NCBI RefSeq assembly: GCF_031119625.1
Contig: NZ_JAVHZV010000029.1
Location: 372,001 to 436,000, forward strand
Reading direction: 5' to 3'
From: Pseudomonas sp. G34
Lineage (GTDB): Bacteria; Pseudomonadota; Gammaproteobacteria; Pseudomonadales; Pseudomonadaceae
DNA: 64,000 bases
Below are positions 47,658 to 55,960 of this stretch, one piece after another. The notes under the pieces were generated by a model. It was not told where the DNA came from, did no database searches, and was given only the letters and a program-made list of their open reading frames with translations. Both the position numbers and the translations under genes were made by a program. Numbering within the stretch: the first letter of the stretch is position 1; each line of letters starts with the position of its first letter.

Positions 47658-49417
47658 CAGCTGAACTCCATGATGGCCGTGTTGCTGGTGGTCTGCCCTT
47701 CCAGCGGCTCATTGATTAGTGCGTGGAACAGCGCCCACGCCAGGTCGGCATGCCCGGTCGCATCGCTGCGCCCGGCCGTGTAGGTGAATTGGCGCCCGCT
47801 GGGCGTCATGGTCTTGCGGATGGCCATCAGCGCCTGGGCGACGTCCGTCCAGCCGGCGTCGAATTCGAAGCGCCCCTTGCGGATTACGTCCCAGGCCTTC
47901 ATCACCAGGCGGGTTTTCACTTCCGGGCTGTAGCTGAACGTGCGCAGCCCCGGGAAAAATTGCTTCACTAGCTGCGCTACGCCGGCGCCCATGCCCGTGG
48001 TGTCGATGCCGATATAGGTCACCCAGTAGCGCTGGGTGATCTGCTGGATGGTGCGTGCCTGGGCTTCGAAATCCATGCCGCGGAACTGGCGCTTTTCCAC
48101 CAGCCGGAACTTGCCGCCCGGCACCAGCGGCGGCGCCACCACCACCAGGCCGGCCGTGTCGCCGGTCTCGGCCGGGTCGTAACCCACCCATACCTGGCGC
48201 TCGCCCAGCGGTCGCGGCGCGAACGGCTTGTAGTCCTCCCACACCTCCCAGCTGTCGACCATGCACGGTTGCAACATCTGAAGCGGAAAGATGCTGTCGC
48301 CATCGTTCACGAACTGGCACATCAGTAGGTTTTCGAAGGCCTGGGCGTCGTACTCAAGGCGCAACTCTTCCAGGTCGAACAGATTGCAGCCGCGGGCCTC
48401 GGCGTCGAGGATGGTCACGATCTGTCGCCAGATCCCGTCCTCACAGCGGCGCCCCTGCTGCAGGGCGTCGTGGCTCACATCGATATTCAGGTGCTGGGCC
48501 GTGGGCTTGCCCTTGTTGTGCCGCTCGCCGGTCCAGTAGATATACGCCGGGTGAGCCATGCTCGATGGCGTCGAGAAGTACGTCTTGCGCCAGTGCTTGT
48601 GCAGCGCCATGCCCGACGCCACCTTGTTGATCTCCTCGAACCCCTGCACCCAGAAGAATTCGTCGAAGTAGAAATTGCCGCTGCGCCCCTGGGCGGTGCG
48701 AAAGTTCGTGCCCAGGAAGTGCAACTCGGCGTTGTTCCACAGCACGATGGGATCGCCCGTCAGCTTCACCCCCAGCACCTCGTTCATGAACGACTGCATG
48801 TAGTTCTTGAACTGATGCGCCTGCGCCTTGCTGGCCGATAGGAAGATCTGGTTGCGCCCAGTGGTGATCGCGTCGATCAAGGCTTCCCGCGCGAAGTAAT
48901 AGGTGGCGCCGATCTGGCGCGACTTGAGCAACATCCGCGTGCGCTGGTTGCCAGCCCGGTACCAATCGAGCTGGTAATCGAAGCATCCATCCTTGAACGC
49001 TTCGACCAGCTTCTCGATCTGCTCTTCGCTGAGCTCGTTGCGAACCGCCTGTTTTTTCGGCCCCTCGTTACGCTTGGCCAGGTTCGGGTTGAGCTCGCCC
49101 TCGGTACCGCCATCCTGGAAGCGCTGGATGCGCGCCTGCCGTTCGAGTTGACGGTGCAGCAGGTCAATTTCCTTGAAGTCGCCGCCCGTCTTCCCCTCTT
49201 TCAGGATCAGCTGCACCAGCCGCGCTTCCAGCGCCCCGCCGATGCGCTCGACGTTATCGGCCCTGTCCCATTCGTCCCGGGTCTTCCAGCTGTGGACGGT
49301 CTTTTCCTTCTCGCCCAAGTAGTCGGCGATATCGGTGATGCGCCAACCCGTCCAGTACAGGAATTTGGCCTGGCGGCGGGAGTCGGTGGTCGGCTGGTAG
49401 GGGGCGGTAGTGTTCAT
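47657..49417 (-). CDS. P: Phage terminase large subunit, ATPase (P2 gpP family)
   Basis: A 586-aa packaging motor that pumps DNA into the capsid and, with gpM, cuts at cos. An N-terminal helix-turn-helix-like segment (YLGEKEKTVHSWKTRDEW) is followed by the ATPase: Walker-A-like SRQIGATYYFAREALIDA and the NFYFDEFFWVQGFEE Walker B. The nuclease-like half contains WVGYDPAETGDTAGLVVV and TYIGIDTTGMG. It is divergent from O across a 143-bp region that carries the late-activator palindrome. Confidence 0.95.
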   Translation of the reverse strand: MNTTAPYQPTTDSRRQAKFLYWTGWRITDIADYLGEKEKTVHSWKTRDEWDRADNVERIGGALEARLVQLILKEGKTGGDFKEIDLLHRQLERQARIQRFQDGGTEGELNPNLAKRNEGPKKQAVRNELSEEQIEKLVEAFKDGCFDYQLDWYRAGNQRTRMLLKSRQIGATYYFAREALIDAITTGRNQIFLSASKAQAHQFKNYMQSFMNEVLGVKLTGDPIVLWNNAELHFLGTNFRTAQGRSGNFYFDEFFWVQGFEEINKVASGMALHKHWRKTYFSTPSSMAHPAYIYWTGERHNKGKPTAQHLNIDVSHDALQQGRRCEDGIWRQIVTILDAEARGCNLFDLEELRLEYDAQAFENLLMCQFVNDGDSIFPLQMLQPCMVDSWEVWEDYKPFAPRPLGERQVWVGYDPAETGDTAGLVVVAPPLVPGGKFRLVEKRQFRGMDFEAQARTIQQITQRYWVTYIGIDTTGMGAGVAQLVKQFFPGLRTFSYSPEVKTRLVMKAWDVIRKGRFEFDAGWTDVAQALMAIRKTMTPSGRQFTYTAGRSDATGHADLAWALFHALINEPLEGQTTSNTAIMEFS

Positions 49418-49462
49418 GGCGCCGATGCTGCCGCCCGCGCGCGTAAGCCCCTATCGGCGGGC

Positions 49463-49485
49463 GTTGTAGCGCGCTTCCCTACAAC
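49463..49485. promoter_or_regulatory. Late-activator (Ogr/Delta-type) palindrome between P and O
   Basis: GTTGTAG-N9-CTACAAC, a perfect 7-bp inverted repeat. Its centre is 57 bp before the P ATG and 87 bp before the O ATG, so one symmetric site may serve both divergent operons. Two further copies precede V and FI. Confidence 0.75.
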
Positions 49486-49560
49486 CTCACGTCGTTGCCG
49501 CCGCCTCGCCCACTGTCGACCATGCCCTCAACGCGAAACCCGCACCGAGGATTACCCAGC

Positions 49561-50406
49561 ATGTCCGGCACCAAGAAAACCGTATCGAAATGGACCCGTA
49601 TTGCACTCGAAGGCGCGACCACTGATGGCCGCAAAATCGAACCGGCATGGATCACCCAGATGGCGGCCTCCTACGACCGCAACCTCTACGGTGCCCGCCT
49701 CAACTGCGAGCACATCAAGAGCGTGCTGCCCGACTCCCCATTCGGCGCTTACGGTGACGTGCTCGAGCTCAAGGCCGAAAAGGTTGAGATCGGAGGCAAG
49801 ACCAAGCTGGCCTTGTTCGCGCGCATGGAGCCCAACGAAGCCCTGATCGCACTGAACAAGAAACGTCAGAAAATCTACACCTCCATCGAAGTCGATCCTG
49901 AATTCGCCGATACCAAAGGCGCCTACCTCAAAGGCGTAGCCATCACCGACAACCCGGCCAGCCTCGGCACCGAGGCGCTCGAATTCAGCGCACAGCACGG
50001 CACTCTCGCCGGCCGCAAAAGCAGCCCGGACACACTGTTCACGGCTGCAGAGCAGATTGACGAACTCATTTTCGAAGAGCAGGACGACACCCCCAGCATG
50101 TTCGCAGCCCTCAAGGGGCGCATGACCGAGCTGCTGAAACTGAGCAAGGACAAGGAAGGCAAGGACGCTGCCCACTTCGCCGAGCTGGGCGAAATGATCG
50201 GCGACCTCGCCGAACACGGCGCCCAACAGGCCGAAGCCTTCAGCGCCGTGAAGTCCGCCCATGAAAAGCTCCAGGCCGACCACACCAAACTGGCCGGCGA
50301 GTTCGCCGACCTGCTCAACCGCCTGGAACAAACCCCTGACCAGCAGCACAGCCAGCGCCCGCCGGTAACCGGTGCCGACGGTAAGCAGCAACTGGCCCAG
50401 TTCTGA
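49561..50406 (+). CDS. O: Capsid scaffolding protease (P2 gpO family)
   Basis: A 281-aa protein that is both internal scaffold and maturation serine protease. The N-terminal half is the protease: Asp in EGATTDGRKIE, His in NCEHIKSV near residue 51 and Ser in IYTSIEVDPEF near 109. The C-terminal half is a scaffold helix (DLAEHGAQQAEAFSAVKSAHE). ATG 49561 has no strong ribosome site, but the preceding in-frame starts lack homology. First gene of the plus-strand head operon. Confidence 0.93.
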   Translation: MSGTKKTVSKWTRIALEGATTDGRKIEPAWITQMAASYDRNLYGARLNCEHIKSVLPDSPFGAYGDVLELKAEKVEIGGKTKLALFARMEPNEALIALNKKRQKIYTSIEVDPEFADTKGAYLKGVAITDNPASLGTEALEFSAQHGTLAGRKSSPDTLFTAAEQIDELIFEEQDDTPSMFAALKGRMTELLKLSKDKEGKDAAHFAELGEMIGDLAEHGAQQAEAFSAVKSAHEKLQADHTKLAGEFADLLNRLEQTPDQQHSQRPPVTGADGKQQLAQF

Positions 50407-50434
50407 TCAACACACCCAGCTTCGGAGCAACACC

Positions 50435-51487
50435 ATGCGTAAAGAAACCCGCCAGGCCTTCCGGGCCTATCAGTCCCAAGTCGCCAAGCTCAATGGTGCC
50501 GACGATGCAACCGAGAAGTTCAACGTCGAACCCAGCGTCCATCAGAAGCTGGAGACTGCTATCCAAGAGTCGAACGCTCTGCTCGGCCGCATCAACATCA
50601 TCGGCGTTGACGAGCAAACCGGCGAAGCGCTGCAGATCGGCGTAAATGGCCCGGTAGCCAGCCGCACCAATACCAAAGGCGGGAAGCGTCGTAACCCTGG
50701 CGAGCGCCACAAGCTGACCAAAGACAGCTACGCCTGCGTACAGACCAACTTCGACACCTCGTTCCTCTACGCCACCGTGGATCAGTGGGCCAAATTCCCC
50801 GACTTCCAGGTGCGCCTGAGCAATGCCATCGTCACCCGCCAGGGCCTGGATCGCATCACCATCGGTTTCCATGGCAAGGAAGTAGCAGTGGACACCGACA
50901 TCGAAGCCAACCCGATGCTTGAGGACGTCAACATCGGCTGGCTGGAGAAAGTCCGCACCAAGGCGCCAGATCGCGTGCTCGAAGAAGGCGTCGCCGGCAG
51001 CGGCAAGATCGTCGTAGGCAAAGGCGGTGACTACAAAACGCTGGATGGCATCGTCTTCGATGCTGTGCAGCTCCTTGAACCCTGGCACCGCAACCATCCC
51101 GACCTGGTGGTACTGGTGTCTCGCGGTTTGCTGCACGCCAAGCTGCTCAAGGCTGTCGAGAAGGGTGGCGATTCCAACGTCGAAGAGAATGCGGCCCAGG
51201 AAGTGGTCAGTCGCGCTCGCCTGGGTGGCTTGCCCATCGTGGATGCGCCCTTCTTCCCGGAAGGCACCATTCTCATCACCACCCTGGCCAACCTGTCCAT
51301 CTACTGGCAGGAGAAAACCCGTCGCCGCCTCGTCCGCGACGAGCCGGACTACGACCGCATTGCCGACTACCAATCGGTCAACGAGGCCTACGTCGTTGAA
51401 GACTTCGGCCTGGTTGCCCTAGTGGAGAACATCGAGCGGGCCCCAGAGCCGGACGACGAGCCCGCCGCAGAAGCCGCTGAGGGCTAA
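50435..51487 (+). CDS. N: Major capsid protein (P2 gpN family)
   Basis: A 350-aa HK97-fold capsid subunit. It starts MRKETRQAFRAYQSQVA, and the family signature VNVGERT-like segment is replaced by INIIGVDEQTGEALQIG. N-terminal residues are probably removed by gpO, as in P2. Strong GGAGCAA lies before the ATG. It ends 3 bp before M. Confidence 0.95.
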   Translation: MRKETRQAFRAYQSQVAKLNGADDATEKFNVEPSVHQKLETAIQESNALLGRINIIGVDEQTGEALQIGVNGPVASRTNTKGGKRRNPGERHKLTKDSYACVQTNFDTSFLYATVDQWAKFPDFQVRLSNAIVTRQGLDRITIGFHGKEVAVDTDIEANPMLEDVNIGWLEKVRTKAPDRVLEEGVAGSGKIVVGKGGDYKTLDGIVFDAVQLLEPWHRNHPDLVVLVSRGLLHAKLLKAVEKGGDSNVEENAAQEVVSRARLGGLPIVDAPFFPEGTILITTLANLSIYWQEKTRRRLVRDEPDYDRIADYQSVNEAYVVEDFGLVALVENIERAPEPDDEPAAEAAEG

Positions 51488-51490
51488 GCC

Positions 51491-52201
51491 ATGGCACTGA
51501 CCCTCGCCCAACGCACCCAGCTGCGCAAACGCGCAGCTGTCCAGGCAGCAGCAGCGGTAGGCCCGGCCATCACCATGGCCGGTGCCAGCGTCTACGAGCT
51601 TTACCAGGCCCAGCTCCACCAGCACAAACAGCAACTCAAGAAGATCCAGAGCCAGGAAGGCAAGGCCGACACCAAGCGCAAGCTGCTGCCGGACTATGCC
51701 CCCTACGTCGAAGGCGTACTCAGCGCCGGCAAGGGCGCCCAGGACGACGTGCTCACCACCATCATGCTGTGGCGCATCGACGTGGGCGACTACGCCGGCG
51801 CCCTGGACATCGCCGAATACGCGCTGCCCTACAACCTCACCATGCCCGACAGCTTCGAACGGTCGCTGGGCTGCGTAGTGGCCGAGGAAATCGCCAACGT
51901 CGCCATCAAGCTGCAGAAGGCCAGCGGCTCGTTCGACCTCGGCCTGCTGCTGCGCACCGAGGCCGCCACTGCCGGCGAGGACATGCCCGACGAAGCCCGC
52001 GCCAAGCTGCATCTGGCCATCGGCAAGGCGGCATCCGCCCTGGTGCCGGACGACGCCGAAGCGGTCGACGCCCTGCCCCTGCTGCTAATGGCCAAGCAGG
52101 ATCTGGCACGCGCCATCGAGCTGCACACCAACTGCGGCGGCAAAAAGGATCTGGAGCGCGTCGAGCGCCTTCTGAAGAAACACGCCGGCACCACCGGCTA
52201 A
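51491..52201 (+). CDS. M: Terminase small/endonuclease subunit (P2 gpM family)
   Basis: A 236-aa protein that cuts cos DNA together with gpP. The N-terminal third is Gln/Lys-rich and helical (YQAQLHQHKQQLKKIQ); the central segment has VLTTIMLWRIDVGDYAGALDIAEYAL, typical of gpM. It starts 3 bp after the capsid stop. Confidence 0.92.
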   Translation: MALTLAQRTQLRKRAAVQAAAAVGPAITMAGASVYELYQAQLHQHKQQLKKIQSQEGKADTKRKLLPDYAPYVEGVLSAGKGAQDDVLTTIMLWRIDVGDYAGALDIAEYALPYNLTMPDSFERSLGCVVAEEIANVAIKLQKASGSFDLGLLLRTEAATAGEDMPDEARAKLHLAIGKAASALVPDDAEAVDALPLLLMAKQDLARAIELHTNCGGKKDLERVERLLKKHAGTTG

Positions 52202-52302
52202 CCGAGCGTCCCCACGCGCCCGGCGGCTCGGGGTGAATCAGACAGGGTCTCTCCTTCCCTGCCCTGTGAAACCCCGACCACCGCCGACTTGAGGCCCTGA
52301 AC

Positions 52303-52764
52303 ATGAGCGCATTCATAGCGGGTGGCGTTGCAGCGCCGCTCACACTCACCAACGACGGCTTCTGGCCGGACATCGACCTTGCCGACCTGCGCGACGCCCA
52401 GCGCATCGCCAGCAGCGTCACCAATGGCCGCCTGGAAACCGCCGTGGTGGCAGCCATGATCAGCGTCAACCGCGAGCTCAGCACCCGCAAGCTGCGGTAC
52501 CAGGCCGAGGGGCACACCCACCTGGACGCCGTGCCCGCCGACAAAATCGCCGAGCGCAGCGTCCTCACCATTCTCTACGAGCGCGCCGTCTACAGCGCCG
52601 CCAGCGCCGAGGTGGCCGAGCGCTACCGCAGCTTCGACGCCACCAATAGCGGAGCCGCCAAGGCCGAGGAAGAAGAGCCCACCGTCGACGACTACCGGCG
52701 CGACAGCCGCTTCGCCATCCGCGACCTGCTCGGCATCAGCCGCACCACCGTCGAGCTGCTGTGA
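52303..52764 (+). CDS. L: Head completion/stabilisation protein (P2 gpL family)
   Basis: A 153-aa protein that joins filled heads to tails. It contains the gpL pattern DLADLRDAQRIASSVTNGRLETAVVAAM and ends with SRFAIRDLLGISRTTVELL. A 101-bp gap separates it from M; I see no terminator there. Its stop overlaps the X start (TGATG). Confidence 0.92.
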   Translation: MSAFIAGGVAAPLTLTNDGFWPDIDLADLRDAQRIASSVTNGRLETAVVAAMISVNRELSTRKLRYQAEGHTHLDAVPADKIAERSVLTILYERAVYSAASAEVAERYRSFDATNSGAAKAEEEEPTVDDYRRDSRFAIRDLLGISRTTVELL

Positions 52765-52970
52765 TGGCCATCCTCCGCGCCCACCAGAACGAAACCCTCG
52801 ACGCCCTCTGCTGGCGGCACTACGGCCGCACCGCTGGCGTCGTCGAGGCCGTGCTCGAGGCAAACCCAGGTCTCGCCGATCTGGGCCCCAATCTTCCACA
52901 AGGCCACCCCGTCACCCTGCCCGAAGCCGCCCCGCAGCCCGAGCAGCAAGCGGTAACCCTATGGGACTGA
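52764..52970 (+). CDS. X: Tail protein X (LysM-like, P2 gpX family)
   Basis: A 68-aa protein with a LysM-type fold: ETLDALCWRHYGRTAGVVEAVLEANPGL and GPNLPQGHPVTLP. In P2 gpX is an essential small tail protein. ATG 52764 overlaps the L stop; a GTG one codon earlier is possible. It lies directly before the lysis genes. Confidence 0.92.
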   Translation: MAILRAHQNETLDALCWRHYGRTAGVVEAVLEANPGLADLGPNLPQGHPVTLPEAAPQPEQQAVTLWD

Positions 52971-52994
52971 CCATCACTACAGGGCAAAGGAACC

Positions 52995-53315
52995 ATGAAA
53001 ATGCCTGACCGTCCCGACACCTGGGCCTGGTTTGCCACCTGGCTCGAACACAACTGGCCCGCGCTCTACAGCGGCGGTCTGGCCTTCTTCATCGCAGCAC
53101 TGCGCATCATCTACGGCGGCGGCAACCTGCGCCGCGTCGCCCTGGAGGCGCCGCTGTGCGGCTTCCTGGCCATGGCCACAAGCCACGGCATCGAGCTGCT
53201 GGGTATCCCCGCCACCACCGCCCCATTCTTCGGCGGCGCCATCGGGCTGCTCGGTGTGGAAGGCACACGCGCGGCCGCCAAACGCTTCTTCGAACGCAAG
53301 GTAGAAACGCTATGA
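52995..53315 (+). CDS. Phage holin, lambda-S-like family
   Basis: A 106-aa membrane protein with three hydrophobic segments (ALYSGGLAFFIAALRIIY, ALEAPLCGFLAMATSHGIEL and PFFGGAIGLLGVEG) and a basic C terminus, fitting a class I holin. It would permeabilise the inner membrane for the endolysin. AAAGGAA precedes the ATG. It replaces P2 Y in order and overlaps the endolysin start by 4 bp. Confidence 0.85.
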   Translation: MKMPDRPDTWAWFATWLEHNWPALYSGGLAFFIAALRIIYGGGNLRRVALEAPLCGFLAMATSHGIELLGIPATTAPFFGGAIGLLGVEGTRAAAKRFFERKVETL

Positions 53316-54157
53316 GCCAAACCCTTCGCCACGGCGACCGCTCCCAGGCCGTCCAGCAGCTGCAGCGCTCCCTGATCGCCCGCGGCTACCAGCTCTACCC
53401 GGACGGGGACTTCGGCGACAAGACCGAGGCCGCCGTCCGCGCCTTCCAACTCGAGGTGGGTCTGGTGGTCGACGGCGCAGCCGGCCCGAAAACCCTCGCC
53501 GCCCTCGCCGGCGCTGATTGTTCCAAGCTGCTCAGCAACGCCACCCTGGTGGCTGCTGCGGAACGCCTCGGCGTCGAGCTGGCCAGCGTCTACGCCGTCA
53601 ACGAAGTGGAATCCGCCGGCGCCGGGTTCCTGGCCAACGGCAAGCCCGCCATCCTGTTCGAGCGGCACATCATGCATCGCCAGCTGAGCACCCCGCGCAG
53701 CCCCGACCAGGTCGCCGGCAAGCTCAAGGCCCGCGCCGATCTGCTCGCCAGTGAATTCCCCAACCTGGTCAACACTCGCCCCGGTGGTTACGCCGGCGGC
53801 GTGGCCGAGCACCAGCGCCTGGCCCAGGCTCGCCAGCTCGACGACACCGCCGCGCTGGAGTCAGCCAGCTGGGGCGCCTTCCAGATCATGGGTTTTCACG
53901 CCACCCGCCTCGGCTACCCCTCCGTCCAGGCCTTCGCCGCCGCCATGGCCCAGGACGAAAAAGCCCAGTTCAACGCCTTCGTGGCGTTCATCGAATCCGA
54001 CCCGGTGCTACACAAGGCCCTGAAGGCGCGCAAATGGAAGGACTTCGCCGCCACCTACAACGGCCCCAGCTACGCCCGTAACCTCTACGACGTGAAGCTC
54101 GAACGCGCCTACCAGCGCCACGCCGGCTGTGGCTGCGGCCAGCAGGCGGTCGCGTGA
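53312..54157 (+). CDS. Endolysin: PG-binding domain plus N-acetylmuramidase
   Basis: A 281-aa lysin. The N-terminal PG_binding_1 domain (about 5-65) has GDRSQAVQQLQRSLIARGY and DGDFGDKTEAAVRAFQ. The catalytic domain is of the DUF3380/muramidase type with Glu in YAVNEVESAGAGFL and the later SASWGAFQIMGFHATRLGY motif. P2's own endolysin is a different, smaller lysozyme-type protein, so this module has been exchanged, as in many Pseudomonas phages. Start overlaps holin (ATGA) and its end overlaps the spanin gene. Confidence 0.92.
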   Translation: MSQTLRHGDRSQAVQQLQRSLIARGYQLYPDGDFGDKTEAAVRAFQLEVGLVVDGAAGPKTLAALAGADCSKLLSNATLVAAAERLGVELASVYAVNEVESAGAGFLANGKPAILFERHIMHRQLSTPRSPDQVAGKLKARADLLASEFPNLVNTRPGGYAGGVAEHQRLAQARQLDDTAALESASWGAFQIMGFHATRLGYPSVQAFAAAMAQDEKAQFNAFVAFIESDPVLHKALKARKWKDFAATYNGPSYARNLYDVKLERAYQRHAGCGCGQQAVA

Positions 54158-54597
54158 GCACCCTGCGCCAAGCCGCCTACGGCCTCGCCCTGCTGCTGGC
54201 CATCGCGTTGCTCATCTGGGGCAGCTACCAGCAGAGCCAGGCCGCCCAGGCCCGCGCCAAGGCCGACGCCGAGCGCATCGCCACCCTCGAACAGCGCAGC
54301 GCCCGCCAGGCCCAGACCATCATTAATTTGGGCGCCGATATCGCCGCCCAGCGCCTGGCCCAGCAGAACCTGCAGAACACCCGCGCCGACCTGCAGCAGG
54401 CCAAAGCCGTGCACCAGGTGCAGAAAAAGGAGACCGTCCGTAATGACCCGCCTGCACAGAACTGGGCTGCTCAGCCTCTGCCTGCTCTCACTCGCCGCCT
54501 GCACCAGCGCCCCGCCATCACCGGAACCGCTGGTTACCGTACTTTCCTGTCCGGTCGTAACGCGCTGCGCCCTGCCGCCGGCGGCGCCGATCGATAA
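54154..54597 (+). CDS. lysB: Inner-membrane spanin (Rz/LysB-like)
   Basis: A 147-aa protein with one N-terminal membrane helix (LALLLAIALLIWGSY) and a long periplasmic coiled coil rich in Ala, Gln and Arg (RAKADAERIATLEQRSARQA). Such proteins pair with the Rz1 lipoprotein to fuse the inner and outer membrane at lysis. The start is GTG. The Rz1-like gene begins inside it in another frame, the classic nested arrangement. Confidence 0.85.
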   Translation: MSTLRQAAYGLALLLAIALLIWGSYQQSQAAQARAKADAERIATLEQRSARQAQTIINLGADIAAQRLAQQNLQNTRADLQQAKAVHQVQKKETVRNDPPAQNWAAQPLPALTRRLHQRPAITGTAGYRTFLSGRNALRPAAGGADR

Positions 54598-54703
54598 CGG
54601 CGGTCTCAGCGACGACAACGACGCCCTGCTCGCCGCCTGGGCCGACTGCGCCGCCCAGGTCGATGCCGTGTACGAGCACAACCAGCAAAGGCCCGCGCCA
54701 TGA
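54443..54703 (+). CDS. lysC: Outer-membrane spanin lipoprotein (Rz1/LysC-like)
   Basis: An 86-aa lipoprotein with lipobox SLAACT (Cys at about residue 20) and a proline-rich segment APPSPEPL directly after it. It is read in a different frame within the Rz-like gene, with AAGGAG-like sequence before its ATG. The nested position and Pro-rich mature part identify Rz1. It ends 4 bases into the R gene. Confidence 0.88.
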   Translation: MTRLHRTGLLSLCLLSLAACTSAPPSPEPLVTVLSCPVVTRCALPPAAPIDNGGLSDDNDALLAAWADCAAQVDAVYEHNQQRPAP

Positions 54704-55227
54704 AGAAGCCCAACAGCCTGCGCGCGCACCTGCTCGCCAGCATCCCTGGCCTGCAGCACAACCCCGACCGCCTACTGGTGTTCGTCGATGGCGGCAAAAT
54801 CAGGTCTACAAGCGCACCGGGCCTCTCGTTTGAATACGAGTACCAGCTCAACGTCATCATCACCGACTTCCCCGGCTCGCCGGATGCCGTCAGCGTGCCC
54901 CTACTCGCCTGGCTGCTGGTCAACCAGTCCGAGCTGCTCACCAACCTGCAGAAGGGTAAAGACGGCATCCAGTTTGAAGTCGACGTGCTCGACGGCAACA
55001 CCGTCGACCTGTCCCTCACCCTCCCGCTGACCGAGCGCATCATCGTCAAGCGGCAGGCCGACGGCACTCTGCATATCACCCACCCAGACGAGCCCCAGCT
55101 CACCCCGCACCTGCCGCAGACCACCGTGCAGCTGATCGGCGAAGGCCAGGTGCTGGCCCAGTGGCCAAGCGGCCAGCCGGTCGGCGTCGATATCGAAACC
55201 CCACACCCAGGGCCGCGCCGTGGCTGA
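54700..55227 (+). CDS. R: Tail completion protein R (P2 gpR family)
   Basis: A 175-aa protein required for completing the tail end that joins the head. Typical start MKKPNSLRAHLLASIPGL and the strand-rich YEYQLNVIITDFPG segment match gpR. It overlaps S by 8 bp and starts on the Rz1 stop (ATGA). Confidence 0.92.
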   Translation: MKKPNSLRAHLLASIPGLQHNPDRLLVFVDGGKIRSTSAPGLSFEYEYQLNVIITDFPGSPDAVSVPLLAWLLVNQSELLTNLQKGKDGIQFEVDVLDGNTVDLSLTLPLTERIIVKRQADGTLHITHPDEPQLTPHLPQTTVQLIGEGQVLAQWPSGQPVGVDIETPHPGPRRG

Positions 55228-55678
55228 CACACTCGACGACCTTTCCGCCTGGCTCACGCCGCTGCTGATGCGCCTGCAGCCCGCCCAGCGGGCCGAGCTG
55301 GCCCGCGAAGCTGCCAAGCGCCTGCGTCGAACCCAGCAGCAACGCATCCTGGCCCAGCGCAACCCGGACGGCACCGCCTTCATACCCCGCAAGGCACGCA
55401 CCCTGCGCAGCAAGCAGGGCCGCATCAAGGCCCGCGCCAGGATGTTCACCAAGCTGCGCACCGTCCGCTACCTCAAGGCCGGCGGCAACGCCGCCGAAGC
55501 CACCGTCAGCTTCGCCGGCCGCATCAGCCGTATCGCCCGCATTCACCAGTACGGCCTGCGGGACCGCCCAGGCAAGGGCATGCCCGACGTTCAGTACGCC
55601 AAGCGTGAGCTGCTCGGCTTCGCCCCAGATGACCGCGACATGATCAGCGACCTGCTGCTTGAGCAGCTCGCAGGCTGA
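55220..55678 (+). CDS. S: Tail completion protein S (P2 gpS family)
   Basis: A 152-aa protein, start GTG, with LSAWLTPLLMRLQPAQRAELAREAAKRLRRTQQQRI and VSFAGRISRIARIHQYGLRDRPG, both characteristic of gpS. It acts with gpR in tail completion. It is the last gene of the plus-strand head/lysis operon; a palindrome and an unrelated promoter follow. Confidence 0.92.
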   Translation: MADTLDDLSAWLTPLLMRLQPAQRAELAREAAKRLRRTQQQRILAQRNPDGTAFIPRKARTLRSKQGRIKARARMFTKLRTVRYLKAGGNAAEATVSFAGRISRIARIHQYGLRDRPGKGMPDVQYAKRELLGFAPDDRDMISDLLLEQLAG

Positions 55679-55684
55679 GGTACA

Positions 55685-55705
55685 CGGTGCAGTATCACTG
55701 CACCG
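55685..55705. other. Perfect 9-bp palindrome after S
   Basis: CGGTGCAGT-ATC-ACTGCACCG, immediately before the -35 of the C4-type promoter. There is no T-tract, so it could be an operator for that promoter or the base of a weak terminator of the S transcript. Confidence 0.7.
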
Positions 55706-55734
55706 TTGACGCTCCCCGGCATCAGCGCTATCGT
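55706..55734 (+). promoter_or_regulatory. Sigma-70 promoter of the C4-type antisense RNA
   Basis: TTGACG (55706-55711), exactly 17 bases, TATCGT (55729-55734): 5/6 and 4/6 matches. The expected start is near 55741, at a GTCGCTG...CAGCGAC hairpin (55741-55760). It is host-polymerase type, unlike the activator-dependent phage late promoters. Confidence 0.65.
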
Positions 55735-55796
55735 TCGCCCGTCGCTGCAAAATCAGCGACCTGGGTTTGGTCGCCCGGAATCACAGAGGCGCACGG

Positions 55797-55815
55797 CGCC
55801 GTAAGGCGTTTTTTT
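55797..55815 (+). terminator. Short attenuator-like hairpin with T7
   Basis: CGCC-GTAA-GGCG followed by TTTTTTT. Only 4 GC pairs (two G-U pairs could extend it), so it is weak. It lies between the promoter and the C4-type RNA core and could be a conditional terminator. Confidence 0.5.
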
Positions 55816-55834
55816 GTGCCCGCGTTATGGCGGG

Positions 55835-55899
55835 CCGTGCGTGGGAGTCCTTCGGGGCTGCCGGTTTCCTTTGTGGCCGGTCGACCAACCTACGCACGG
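55835..55899 (+). ncRNA. C4/CI-like phage antisense RNA core
   Basis: Closing stem CCGTGCGTGGG (55835-55845) with CCTACGCACGG (55889-55899), 11 pairs with one G-U. Inside: AGTCC-TTCG-GGGCT hairpin (55846-55859) and a CCGG/CCGG hairpin around TTTCCTTTGTGG. Two segments fit the C4 design: CCTTTGTG (55868-55875) pairs with CACAAGGG (55944-55951, at the ribosome site of the next ORF) and with CACAGAGG upstream (55782-55789); CGACCAA (55882-55888) pairs with TTGGTCG at 55767 and 55916. This matches the C4 antisense RNA family (P1 c4, P4 CI) as I know it. Confidence 0.8.
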
Positions 55900-55960
55900 T
55901 TCGCCTCCCTCTTGCTTGGTCGCAACGGTGGCGAACTCCATCACACAAGGGAGTTTCACT

